From Gemmatimonadota bacterium (GTDB taxonomy: Bacteria > Latescibacterota > UBA2968 > UBA8231), in NCBI GenBank assembly GCA_009841115.1, contig VXML01000029.1, positions 1 to 64,000 on the forward strand: 64,000 nucleotides of DNA, read 5' to 3'. The notes under the pieces are model-generated. The model was not told the origin of the DNA. It searched no databases and was given only the letters and a program-made list of their open reading frames with translations. A program made the translations under genes and the position numbers. Positions 1-8,008 of this stretch are shown piece by piece. How positions within the stretch are numbered: the stretch's first letter is position 1; each line of letters begins with the position of its first letter.

Positions 1-917
1 AGGCGCAAGATGCGCTGGGCCGGCGTCGATAGCACCGAAACGATGCGGTCGATGACCGACCGCCCCACCGGAACTTGGTCGAGCAATTCGTTGTAGAAGC
101 GGAGGGAATCGTAGGCCGCGTACGCGTGCATCTTGCCGGGGATGGAGGCCGGGTGCCGCAGGAGCCGCTTGCCGCGCTGGAGCACGTAGCGCAGCGGATC
201 GCTGAGGGCCTGGGGCAAGTCGTTGCGCATCAACAGAGTCTCGTACTCATTGACGGTCATGCCGACGTGCTTTTCCTCTGGGGCGAGGCGGATGTCGATG
301 CAGCCTTTGTCAATGCCGGATTGCCGCAACCGCTCGGCGAGCGTTGCAAAGAGGCCGTAGCGCGGGTCTTTGAGGTTGAAGGCGTCGATCGCATGGCTGC
401 CGTCCACCGGAATCTCCACCCGACCACGATGCACGATTTCGGCGCGATTGTAGGCCATGACCGCAGTGTGTCGGCTGCGCACGTAGTGCTTGTAGATGCC
501 GTCTAGCTCAATGAAGTACACCGGCTCCTCGGGGCGGTGGATATAGGTCACGCAGTTTTTGAGACCCGCAGCGATAAAGGTCAGATGCGAGTCGGCGTTG
601 ACCGGCTCCCTTTCCTTTTCGCTCTCGCTAAGCTCGTCGCGTAGCTGCATGCGGTCGTGGAAATAGCCAGCGTTGTAGGGAAATATCTTTTGGATGGCGC
701 GGATAAATGGGTCAATCTGCTTGCGGCTGTGGCCCAAACGCCTACTCGTGCCCTGCTCTATATAGCCGGCCGTGGTGTGCAACGAACAGTACGCGGCTTT
801 GCGAAAGGGACGCAACTCATCGCCGACTTGCTGACGGATTAGCTCGGAGATGTCGATAACTGCAAAGCGCCGCTGGGGGCGGATGGTTAGGTTGAGCTCT
901 ACGGGTTGTGGAGCCAT
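1..917 (-). CDS. YjbQ/UPF0047-like protein with long C-terminal extension (3' end outside window)
   Basis: An open frame runs without a stop from an ATG at 917 to the window edge (305 codons). Residues about 10-160 resemble the YjbQ/UPF0047 family: a CSLHTTAGY segment at 44-52 corresponds to the family's HTTA motif, NADSHLT at 107-113 to its NADAHLK-type motif, and YFIELDG at 134-140 to the strand before the C-terminal Arg-rich segment. YjbQ proteins are usually about 130-140 residues and some have weak thiamine-phosphate synthase activity. Here at least 145 further residues follow, in which I recognise no domain. An AGGA lies about 9 bases before the ATG. The gene diverges from sixA. The family call is by motif; the function is not known. 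Confidence 0.72.
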   Translation of the reverse strand, partial: MAPQPVELNLTIRPQRRFAVIDISELIRQQVGDELRPFRKAAYCSLHTTAGYIEQGTSRRLGHSRKQIDPFIRAIQKIFPYNAGYFHDRMQLRDELSESEKEREPVNADSHLTFIAAGLKNCVTYIHRPEEPVYFIELDGIYKHYVRSRHTAVMAYNRAEIVHRGRVEIPVDGSHAIDAFNLKDPRYGLFATLAERLRQSGIDKGCIDIRLAPEEKHVGMTVNEYETLLMRNDLPQALSDPLRYVLQRGKRLLRHPASIPGKMHAYAAYDSLRFYNELLDQVPVGRSVIDRIVSVLSTPAQRILR

Positions 918-940
918 AAGATATAAATCCTAAGTCGCAT

Positions 941-969
941 TTGTATCGAGCGCCGACACGCACTATCTT
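941..969 (+). promoter_or_regulatory. possible sixA promoter
   Basis: TTGTAT at 941-946 and TATCTT at 964-969 are separated by 17 bases in the 120-base divergent gap, about 65 bases before sixA. The match to the sigma-70 consensus is moderate. Confidence 0.3.
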
Positions 970-1037
970 GCTGATGATTAAAAATACCCTCTAGTAAATG
1001 CCCACGCAACCAAAGACGTTCCCAATTCTTAATTCCC

Positions 1038-1541
1038 ATGAAAACCTTGCTAATCATGCGCCATGCCAAGTCGGCTTATCCTCCCGGGATAAGCGACGAT
1101 TTCGACCGTCCGCTCAACAAGCGCGGTCGCGCGGATTTGCCGCGCATCGCCCGCCTGCTCGCAACGTACGGCCCGCGCCCCGATCTCGTGCTGGCCTCGG
1201 CCGCGCGCCGGGCGCACCAGACGGCCACTGGCCTTGTCGAATCTCTCGGCCTGCCGCCGAGTGCCCTGCACTTGGACGACGCGCTCTACCTCTCGTCTCC
1301 CAGTACCTTGACCCAAGCGGCGGCCGGCTTGCCAGACAGCGCGCAGACCGGCCTCATCATCGCCCACAACCCAGGACTGGAAGAATGGATCGGCGAGCTG
1401 ACAGGCGCGCACGTCGCCCTGCCAACTGCGGGCTTAGCCGCAGTCGCATTGGGCATCCACGCTTGGGCAGAAATCAGTCGCGGCCGCTTGCTCTACTTCG
1501 TGGTGCCGAGACTCGTAAAAGCCATAACTCAACGACAATGA
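1038..1541 (+). CDS. sixA: SixA-type phosphohistidine phosphatase
   Basis: The 167-residue protein opens with LLIMRHAKS, the RHG/RHA signature of the histidine phosphatase superfamily; His9 would be the phosphorylated nucleophile. A second catalytic His is in LIIAHNPGLEEW near residue 111, and VLASAARRAHQTA matches the conserved Arg-containing segment. Length and motif spacing fit SixA, a cytoplasmic enzyme that removes phosphate from phosphohistidine in HPt and PTS proteins. The next gene encodes an EIIA domain phosphorylated on histidine, so a link to PTS phosphate traffic is plausible but inferred. Confidence 0.85.
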   Translation: MKTLLIMRHAKSAYPPGISDDFDRPLNKRGRADLPRIARLLATYGPRPDLVLASAARRAHQTATGLVESLGLPPSALHLDDALYLSSPSTLTQAAAGLPDSAQTGLIIAHNPGLEEWIGELTGAHVALPTAGLAAVALGIHAWAEISRGRLLYFVVPRLVKAITQRQ

Positions 1542-1602
1542 GCAGTTGACGAATGTCGCGGGGATAGCTTATTTTTCAACAATTCACCCGGAGATAACGC
1601 GC

Positions 1603-2076
1603 ATGAACCTGTTGGACATTCTGTCGCTCGAATCCATCATAGTTGACCTCAAAGGAGAATCCAAAGAGGAAATCATCACCGAACTGGTCAACTCTCTTCC
1701 AGTCGGCGACGCGATTACCGACCGCGACCAAGCATTGCAAGCCGTACTCGACCGCGAAAAAATCATGAGCACGGGCATTGGCGATGGCATCGCTATCCCT
1801 CACGGCAAGTCGGCCGCGGTGACCGAACTGGTCGCAGCTATGGGCACCCAGCGGCGGGGCATGGATTTCGACGCCCTCGATGGCGAGCCAGCCTATGTGT
1901 TCTTCCTGCTGGTTTCCCCGACCAACATTTCCGGCCCCCACATCAAGGCACTGGCGCGGATTTCGCGCTTACTCAAAAACGAAGAGTTCAAAAAGAAGCT
2001 CATCGACGCGAATTCAGCCGAGGAAATCATCGCCACCATCGAAGCTGCCGAGCGCGATATTCCCGCCGCGAACTAG
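1603..2076 (+). CDS. ptsN: PTS fructose/nitrogen-type EIIA protein (PtsN-like)
   Basis: This is a single EIIA domain of about 157 residues. The phosphorylatable His is His67 in GIAIPHGKS, the PTS_EIIA type-2 signature. No membrane EIIB/EIIC gene is nearby, which suggests a regulatory EIIA-Ntr role rather than sugar uptake. I start at the ATG at 1603 because GGAG at 1590-1593 sits 9 bases upstream; an in-frame start at 1546 adds 19 residues outside the fold. It follows sixA by 61 bases. Confidence 0.83.
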   Translation: MNLLDILSLESIIVDLKGESKEEIITELVNSLPVGDAITDRDQALQAVLDREKIMSTGIGDGIAIPHGKSAAVTELVAAMGTQRRGMDFDALDGEPAYVFFLLVSPTNISGPHIKALARISRLLKNEEFKKKLIDANSAEEIIATIEAAERDIPAAN

Positions 2077-2094
2077 CGCGGCCCCCTCCCCATC

Positions 2095-4164
2095 TTGCAG
2101 TTTCTCAATCCCGCGGTCCTGCTCGGACTAGTCGCGGCCGCCCTTCCCCTAGCCATCCACCTGCTGCATCGAGGGCGCGCCCAACCCCATCCTTTCAGCG
2201 ACTTTGCCTTTCTGCGCCAGCTCCAGCAAAACCGCATGCGGCGGCTCCAACTGCGCCAATGGCTGGTCCTGTTGCTGCGCACGCTCATCATTGTGCTCAT
2301 CATCTGCGCTTTTGCTCGCCCGACGTATCAGGCTGGCGGCGGATGGGGAGGCGGAGATCGTCCGGTGGCCGTTCACGCGCTCTTGGACTTGTCGTACAGC
2401 ACCCGCTACCAACAGCCCTCTGGCTCCCTCTTCGACCAACTCCAGCGCCAACTCGGCGACCTGCTGGCCGTTTTACCCCCGCGCGATCAAGTGGCAGTGC
2501 AGCCTTTTGCCCAACGGCCTCACGCCCCTTTTGCGGGCGACCGCGATTACTTAGCCGAGCGCATTGCCGAACTCGCGCCTACACAAGAGGCGACCGACTT
2601 GCGCTCAGCCTTGCACGCAGCAGCCCAACGCTTCGACCAAGAGTCCGCCCTAGCAGCGCACGAGCTTTTTCTTTTTACCGATTTGGCCCAATACAACTGG
2701 GATCAACTCGACGACTCGGGCCCATCCTTTGCCGATGCACGCGTCTATGTCGCTAGCCCTCGCACCCAGACCCGACCCAATGCCTACGTCGAGCGGCTCG
2801 CGGCTCCGAGCTGGATGCTCGCTGCCGACGCCAAAGTCACCTTGCAAACCGCCATCGCGCACAGCGGCGCAGGCACGGCGCTCGACCTGTTTGCCGATGG
2901 CCAGCGCGTGCGCCGCCACAGTGTGGATCCCGGAGCACCGGGCACGACCCAAGTAGCACTTAGCTTTTCGCCGCGACGGCCCGGGCGGTTAAGTGGGCAC
3001 GTCGCGCTCGCAGACGACGCGCTCGCGCTCGACAACCGCCGCTACTTCACGCTCGATTTGCCCACCTCCATCATCGTGCTACTGTTAATCGAACAACCCG
3101 AAGACGCGTACTATGTGCGCCGGGCACTCGGGGCGGCGGCCCTTTCCGATCCGGTCGTAAAAATCCGCACCGATCTTTTTGCCAATCTCGACGCCAGCAC
3201 CCTCACCGGAGTAGATATACTCGTGCTCTGCAACCTCGCGCGGCTGAGCGCAGCGCAAAAGGCGGCTCTGGACGAGTTCGTCGCCAGTGGCGGCGGCGTA
3301 GCCCTCTTTCCCGCGCCGCAGAGCGATCTCGGCTACTACAACCGCGATCTCCTGCCCGGCCTGACTCCGGGACGCTTCAAAAACCGGCTCGGCGCACCCG
3401 GCAACACAGCCAACTATCAAGTCTTAGACGAGGACGAGCCGCATCACCCGCTTTTCAACGACCTCCTCGCCAGCGATGGCGATCAGCCGCGCTTCTACTC
3501 CTATTTCGCCATGGTCCCCGCACCCGATCTTTTGCCTTTGGTCCGCTTCAGCGACGGGCAACTCGCCATGGCGCTAGCTTGGAAGGGGCAGGGACGCGTC
3601 GCACTCGCGGCCTTCCCCATCGACCCGCAGTGGAACGACCTGCACCAACGCGGACTGTTCGCCCCCCTCCTGCACCGTCTGGTGCGCGAGTTGAGCCTGC
3701 CGCCCGATCGCCATGCCGCTTATTTGGTGGGAGAAACGGTCTATCGCCGCTTGGCCGATGTGCCAATGGAAGCGGTCGTAGAGGCCGAGACGCCGTCGGG
3801 CGAGCGCCTGCGCTTAGAGCCGGAACCCGTCGGCGGCCAATACTTGTGGAAAATTCCCCACGTCAGCGAGGCTGGCATTTGGCGACTACGCGCTGCCGGC
3901 GCAGAAGTCGATGCGTTCGCCGTCAACTTCGACGCTCGCGAATCCGCACTCGCGCCTGTAGTGCCCGAGTACGTACGGAGCGTTTTCACGGACGCAGAAG
4001 TCCATTTCCTCAACCCCGGCGACGACCTGCGCCTCGCAGTCTTGGGCAATCGCCACGGTCGCGAGTTGTGGCGCGAATTCCTGATTTTGGCCCTCGGCCT
4101 CCTCCTCGCCGAACAGTGGATCGCCCGCGCGCCCCGCGACGTTCCGGTGCGCCAAGCGGCATAA
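2095..4164 (+). CDS. BatA/aerotolerance-type membrane protein with VWA-like and amidotransferase-like regions
   Basis: The 689-residue protein begins with the BatA N-terminal pattern: MQFLNPAVLLGLVAAALPL, then an HLLHR turn and a second hydrophobic helix near residues 55-75 (LVLLLRTLIIVLIICAFARP). A VWA-like domain follows (about 90-220), with DLSYST where a canonical MIDAS has DxSxS, so metal binding may be degenerate. Residues 310-490 resemble the class-I amidotransferase-like domain of long BatA homologues. A last hydrophobic helix near 665-680 precedes the basic C terminus. The start is TTG at 2095; no ATG fits the conserved N terminus. No partner MoxR or DUF58 gene is present. The family's role in envelope stress is poorly defined. 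Confidence 0.75.
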   Translation: MQFLNPAVLLGLVAAALPLAIHLLHRGRAQPHPFSDFAFLRQLQQNRMRRLQLRQWLVLLLRTLIIVLIICAFARPTYQAGGGWGGGDRPVAVHALLDLSYSTRYQQPSGSLFDQLQRQLGDLLAVLPPRDQVAVQPFAQRPHAPFAGDRDYLAERIAELAPTQEATDLRSALHAAAQRFDQESALAAHELFLFTDLAQYNWDQLDDSGPSFADARVYVASPRTQTRPNAYVERLAAPSWMLAADAKVTLQTAIAHSGAGTALDLFADGQRVRRHSVDPGAPGTTQVALSFSPRRPGRLSGHVALADDALALDNRRYFTLDLPTSIIVLLLIEQPEDAYYVRRALGAAALSDPVVKIRTDLFANLDASTLTGVDILVLCNLARLSAAQKAALDEFVASGGGVALFPAPQSDLGYYNRDLLPGLTPGRFKNRLGAPGNTANYQVLDEDEPHHPLFNDLLASDGDQPRFYSYFAMVPAPDLLPLVRFSDGQLAMALAWKGQGRVALAAFPIDPQWNDLHQRGLFAPLLHRLVRELSLPPDRHAAYLVGETVYRRLADVPMEAVVEAETPSGERLRLEPEPVGGQYLWKIPHVSEAGIWRLRAAGAEVDAFAVNFDARESALAPVVPEYVRSVFTDAEVHFLNPGDDLRLAVLGNRHGRELWREFLILALGLLLAEQWIARAPRDVPVRQAA

Positions 4165-4263
4165 AGAGTTGTATATTAATCAAGCCACAACCATTCGATT
4201 CAACGAGAAATTCTATGACCCCACGCCGAGGAAGTTCGCCGTGGGCTCTCTGCAAGGAGACCT

Positions 4264-4692
4264 ATGGAAAAAGTGAAAAACTATTTTGATCAAGAACTAG
4301 TAGATGTCATAGGAGCATTTCTGTCTTTTTCGTGTGCGATCCACTGCGTGGCAATGCCGCTTTTAGTAACAATTCTGCCGTTACTGGGGCTTGGGTTCCT
4401 CGCAAGTGAACGCGCAGAACTAATCATTATTGGAGCCATTGCGCTCGCATTAGGTAGCGTCGTTTGGGGGATTAGGCACCACAGAAGTTGGAGAGCATTT
4501 CTCTTCCTCGTAGTGGCAGTAGCGTTCATCGCCACCGCCCACATTGCTACTGAAGGAATCTTTGAAGTAGCCCTCCATGCAACAGGAGGCATCCTACTGG
4601 CAGCAGCACATCTCCTAAATCGGCACCTATGTAAGATATGCCCTGCCTGTGAACGCGAACATACGGGTGATTCTTACTCGCTGCGGTATTGA
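4264..4692 (+). CDS. MerC-domain membrane protein
   Basis: The 142-residue protein has four predicted membrane helices and the motif SCAIHCVAMPLL near residues 23-34; paired cysteines in the first helix are typical of MerC-family metal transporters. A C-terminal CKICPACEREH segment adds three more Cys. AAGGAGA lies 5 bases before the ATG. The 99-base gap upstream contains a hairpin (CCCACG at 4220-4225 with CGTGGG at 4240-4245). The coding sequence is visibly less GC-rich than its neighbours, which hints at transfer. No merR, merA or merT is adjacent, so mercury as substrate is not shown. Confidence 0.75.
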   Translation: MEKVKNYFDQELVDVIGAFLSFSCAIHCVAMPLLVTILPLLGLGFLASERAELIIIGAIALALGSVVWGIRHHRSWRAFLFLVVAVAFIATAHIATEGIFEVALHATGGILLAAAHLLNRHLCKICPACEREHTGDSYSLRY

Positions 4693-4712
4693 CAGAGCAT
4701 ACGACCTTTACC

Positions 4713-5030
4713 TCACCCGCCCGCGTCTAGCGCGCGAAAAAACTCAAACGTATAAATGCCGTGGTCGTGCCCATCGGCCCATTCGATGCGAATGCCGTAG
4801 CGCCCGACGTAGCTAACCCCCCGCACCTCGGCCGTGGCCGACACTGCCTCGGGCTGCAAAAGCGCCAACCCGCCCTCATTCGCGTCGCGCAATTCCCGGC
4901 AATGGGCGCAGGGGCAATCGCGCCGCAACCCCTCCAAATCGTAGCGACTCTCGCGGCCATCGCTCCACCCGATGACCAACTCGCCGGCCCGGCCATCCAC
5001 GGCGATGTCGCGCGGCTTGGGCTTATTCAA
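4713..5030 (-). CDS. DUF971 protein (GBBH-like N-terminal domain)
   Basis: The 105-residue protein consists of the DUF971 fold: LVIGWSDGRESRYDLEGLR, then CPCAHCRE with closely spaced Cys, and a C-terminal YGIRIEWADGHDHGIYTFE. The domain is related to the N-terminal zinc-binding domain of gamma-butyrobetaine hydroxylase and is often found next to Fe-S cluster genes. Its ATG overlaps the rimO stop by 4 bases. It is the last gene of the trp/aro run and converges on merC with a 20-base gap. RimO is an Fe-S enzyme, so a cluster-related role is possible but inferred. Confidence 0.8.
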   Translation of the reverse strand: MNKPKPRDIAVDGRAGELVIGWSDGRESRYDLEGLRRDCPCAHCRELRDANEGGLALLQPEAVSATAEVRGVSYVGRYGIRIEWADGHDHGIYTFEFFRALDAGG

Positions 5031-6346
5031 CGCGGCTCTCCCACCACCCTAGCGCTCAGTTCGTAAGGCGCGGCCGCGGTGATCTCCACTTCGACGAAAG
5101 ACCCCACCGGAGGCGTGCCCTCGGTGATTACTACTTGGCCGTCGATTTCCGGAGCGTCGCGCTCCATTCTCCCATAGCACATATCCCCCACGCGCGCATC
5201 GACCAAGACCTGCTGCCGCGTGCCGACGAGCTCGTCGTTTTTCTTCGTGCCCACGCGCTCTTGCAGTTGCGTCAGGCGGCTGTAGCGCTCCTGCTTGACC
5301 TCCTCGCTGACCGGGTCGCCAAGCCCATACGCCGAAGTCCCATCTTCCGGCGAGTAGAGAAAGCCGGTCGCATAGTCAAAGCGCGTCTCGGCCACAAACT
5401 CCAGCAAGGCAGCAAAATCGTCCTCGGTTTCCCCAGGAAAGCCGACGATGAACGTCGAGCGCAGTCCAGCCCCCGGCAACCGCTCCTGCAGCCGCGCCAA
5501 CAAATCGAGCGTCTTTTGGCGCGTCGTCGCCCGCTTCATGCGCTTGAGCACCGGGTCGGAGATGTGTTGCAGCGGCATGTCGATGTACCGGCACATCTTG
5601 TCGCACGTGGCATAGAAGTCTATCAGTTCCTCGGTCCAGAACGCCGGATAGGTGTACATCAAGCGCATCCACTCAATGCCCTCCACCTCGGCCAGCGCTT
5701 GCAAAAGTCGCACGAGCTGCGGCCGGCCGTAGAGATCGGCCCCGTAGCGCACCGAATCCTGCGAGACCAAAACAAGCTCCCTCACTCCCTCCGCGGCCAG
5801 CCGCTCGGCCTCGGCCACGAGCTGTTCGACCGGCTCGCTCACGTGCCGCCCGCGAATGGCGGGAATGGCGCAAAAGGCGCATTGGTGATCGCAGCCGTCC
5901 GATATGCGCAGATACGACCAGTGCTTGGGCGTCAGCGAGGTCCGCGGCAAGCTAGCCAAGTACCTAGGCCGCTGGATGCCCAACATGTCGTCAACGTGGT
6001 GGACGATGTCGGCCTCGTCGGAGATCGTCAACAGCTTGTCGGCTTCCACCAACTCCTGTTCTAGCTCCTCGTAGTAGCGCGTCGATAGACACCCCGTGAC
6101 GATGACCCCCTCGCACTGCCCCTCTTGCTTGAGCCGATGCGCGTCCATAATCGCGGCGAGGGACTCCTCTTTGGCCGGTTCGATAAAGCCGCAAGTATTG
6201 ACCACCACCACGTCCGCTTCTTCCGGCGCGTCCGTCATCTGATAGGCATGGCCCTGCAAAAGCCCCAGCATCCGCTCGGAATCGACCGTGTTTTTCGGGC
6301 ACCCTAGGCTGACTAGGTGCACTTTGTGGGGCTGGTTTTCGCTCAT
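5027..6346 (-). CDS. rimO: Ribosomal protein S12 methylthiotransferase RimO
   Basis: This radical-SAM enzyme adds a methylthio group to an Asp of ribosomal protein S12. At 439 residues it has the family length. The N-terminal auxiliary-cluster cysteines are at 16 (SLGCPKN), 52 (NTCGFIEPAKEES) and 86 (VTGCLSTRY). The radical-SAM CxxxCxxC is at 152, 156 and 159 (DGCDHQCAFCAIP). A TRAM domain closes the protein. SLGCPKNTVDSE separates RimO from MiaB. I use the ATG at 6346, one base after the aroB stop, with a GGCGAGG ribosome-binding sequence; the longer frame to 6427 lies inside aroB. Confidence 0.93.
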   Translation of the reverse strand: MSENQPHKVHLVSLGCPKNTVDSERMLGLLQGHAYQMTDAPEEADVVVVNTCGFIEPAKEESLAAIMDAHRLKQEGQCEGVIVTGCLSTRYYEELEQELVEADKLLTISDEADIVHHVDDMLGIQRPRYLASLPRTSLTPKHWSYLRISDGCDHQCAFCAIPAIRGRHVSEPVEQLVAEAERLAAEGVRELVLVSQDSVRYGADLYGRPQLVRLLQALAEVEGIEWMRLMYTYPAFWTEELIDFYATCDKMCRYIDMPLQHISDPVLKRMKRATTRQKTLDLLARLQERLPGAGLRSTFIVGFPGETEDDFAALLEFVAETRFDYATGFLYSPEDGTSAYGLGDPVSEEVKQERYSRLTQLQERVGTKKNDELVGTRQQVLVDARVGDMCYGRMERDAPEIDGQVVITEGTPPVGSFVEVEITAAAPYELSARVVGEPR

Positions 6347-6347
6347 C

Positions 6348-7478
6348 TCATGCCTCGCCAAAGGCTTCGACGTTGAGCTCAGCCGAAACGCGCTGCGCGT
6401 ATGCAATGGCCGCACGCACCGTGTCATCGGTTATTCCCTCCACGACCTCCACTTCCCCAATCCGCCGACCCAACACGAACCGCAACTGCCCATCCACTCG
6501 CTTCTTGTCGGCCTTGGCGCAGGTCAAAATCCGCTCCGCCTCCACTTCGGCCAACCCTCCGGGCACCCCTAACCGCTCCAGCAACGCATCCTGTCTCTGC
6601 CTCTCCGCTTCGGGCCAAAACCCCTCGCGGCAGGCGATTTCGCCCGCGGCGATCAAGCCCAAAATTATCGCCTCCCCGTGCCGGTAGCGGCCGTAATCCG
6701 TGGCGGCCTCAATCGCGTGGCCAATAGTGTGCCCGTAATTGAGGATGGCCCGCAAGCCCTGCTCCTTCTCGTCGGCAGCCACCACCTCGGCCTTGATCTC
6801 GACATTGCGGCCTATCAGCCAGTCCAAGGTCTCTGGCTCCAGCGCCATATCCACGACTTCCTCCAAGTGCTCCTCCAAAAAGGCGAAGAGATCAGCGTCG
6901 CGGATCAGCCCGTGTTTGACCACCTCGGCCATACCCGCGATCCGCTCCCGCCGCGGCAACGAGTGCAGCGCGTTGGTGTCGGCCAAAACCAAGCGCGGCT
7001 GGTGAAAGGTGCCAATTAGATTTTTGCCCAGCGCGTGATTGACCCCCGTCTTGCCGCCGATGCTCGAATCCACCTGCGCGACGATGGTAGTAGGCACCTG
7101 CACGTAGGGCACGCCGCGCAAATAAGTGGAAGCCACAAAGCCCGCCATGTCGCCGACTACGCCCCCGCCGAGGGCCACGACCCAATCGCCGCGGTCGAAC
7201 CCGGCCGCGATCATCTGCGTAAAAATGCCCTCGGCCTCGCTCAAGTTCTTGGCTTCCTCGCCCCCAGTATAAACAATCTCCAACACCTCGAACCCAGCGG
7301 CGCGCAAGCTCGCGGCCGCAGGTTGCAGGTAGCGCGCAGCCACAACCTCGTCGCTCACCAGTGCGACCTGCCGACCCAAAGCCAAGTCGCGGCAACGCGG
7401 TCCCAGCTCCCCTAAGATATCGTGGCCGACGAAAATGGGGTATGCAGCCCCTGGGATGTCTAAGTCAATTCTTTGCAT
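6348..7478 (-). CDS. aroB: 3-dehydroquinate synthase
   Basis: AroB converts DAHP to 3-dehydroquinate, the second step of the shikimate pathway, using NAD+ and a divalent metal. The 376-residue protein has the family signatures in order: GGEEAKNLSEAE, GGGVVGDMAGFVASTYLRG (nucleotide binding), VPTTIVAQVDSSIGGKTGVN (active-site loop), MAEVVKHGLI, and the metal ligands in NYGHTIGHAIE. All look intact. It overlaps the aroK 3' end by 14 bases and is followed one base later by rimO. Confidence 0.95.
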   Translation of the reverse strand: MQRIDLDIPGAAYPIFVGHDILGELGPRCRDLALGRQVALVSDEVVAARYLQPAAASLRAAGFEVLEIVYTGGEEAKNLSEAEGIFTQMIAAGFDRGDWVVALGGGVVGDMAGFVASTYLRGVPYVQVPTTIVAQVDSSIGGKTGVNHALGKNLIGTFHQPRLVLADTNALHSLPRRERIAGMAEVVKHGLIRDADLFAFLEEHLEEVVDMALEPETLDWLIGRNVEIKAEVVAADEKEQGLRAILNYGHTIGHAIEAATDYGRYRHGEAIILGLIAAGEIACREGFWPEAERQRQDALLERLGVPGGLAEVEAERILTCAKADKKRVDGQLRFVLGRRIGEVEVVEGITDDTVRAAIAYAQRVSAELNVEAFGEA

Positions 7479-7998
7479 AGCTCTCCAACAAGGTGAGAAG
7501 TTGCCCGGCCGTGTCCTCAGGCGTCTGTGCCTGCGTGGTGTACAGCTCGATGTGGGCTTGGTCGTAGTAAGGAGCGCGCTCGCGGAGTAGGGACTCTATC
7601 TTGGCGCGCTGCGCCTGCGGGTCCAACCCGGCGAGCAGGGGCCGGTTAGAGCGGCGCCTGACACGGGCAAAAATCGTATCCACGTCGGCCTTGAGGCACA
7701 CCAACACACCCGCGCGGCGCACAGCCTCGACGTTGTCGGCGCGAGTAACTGCCCCGCCACCCAAAGCCACCACGGCATCCGGGCGCTGGCAGATTTCGAG
7801 GACGCAGTCGCGCTCTAGCTGGCGAAAGTGCGCCTCGCCTTCGTCGGCGAAAATCTCCGCAATGGTCTTGCCGGCGCGCTGTTCAATCATCTGGTCGGTG
7901 TCCAAAAAGCAACGTCCTAGCTGCTGCGCCAGAATGCGCCCGACCCGGGTCTTGCCCACGCCCATAAAACCAGTTAAAAATACCGGCCCTTCCGTCAC
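7465..7998 (-). CDS. aroK: Shikimate kinase
   Basis: AroK phosphorylates shikimate at the 3-hydroxyl with ATP. The 177-residue P-loop kinase has Walker A GFMGVGKT at residues 10-17, the shikimate-binding DTDQMIEQ with its Asp pair, ALGGGAV, and a LID Arg in RRRSNRPLL. It lies 10 bases downstream of the argS stop and overlaps aroB, so it is probably co-translated with aroB. Confidence 0.94.
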   Translation of the reverse strand: MTEGPVFLTGFMGVGKTRVGRILAQQLGRCFLDTDQMIEQRAGKTIAEIFADEGEAHFRQLERDCVLEICQRPDAVVALGGGAVTRADNVEAVRRAGVLVCLKADVDTIFARVRRRSNRPLLAGLDPQAQRAKIESLLRERAPYYDQAHIELYTTQAQTPEDTAGQLLTLLESYAKN

Positions 7999-8008
7999 AG
8001 CCCACGTC

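Noticed and set aside
3579..4289. 236-codon plus-strand frame overlapping the BatA-like gene
   Set aside because: Arg/Pro-rich alternative frame of a GC-rich gene; no signal or domain.
5135..6064. 309-codon plus-strand frame
   Set aside because: Antisense shadow of rimO, rich in Arg, His and Leu, with no recognisable family.
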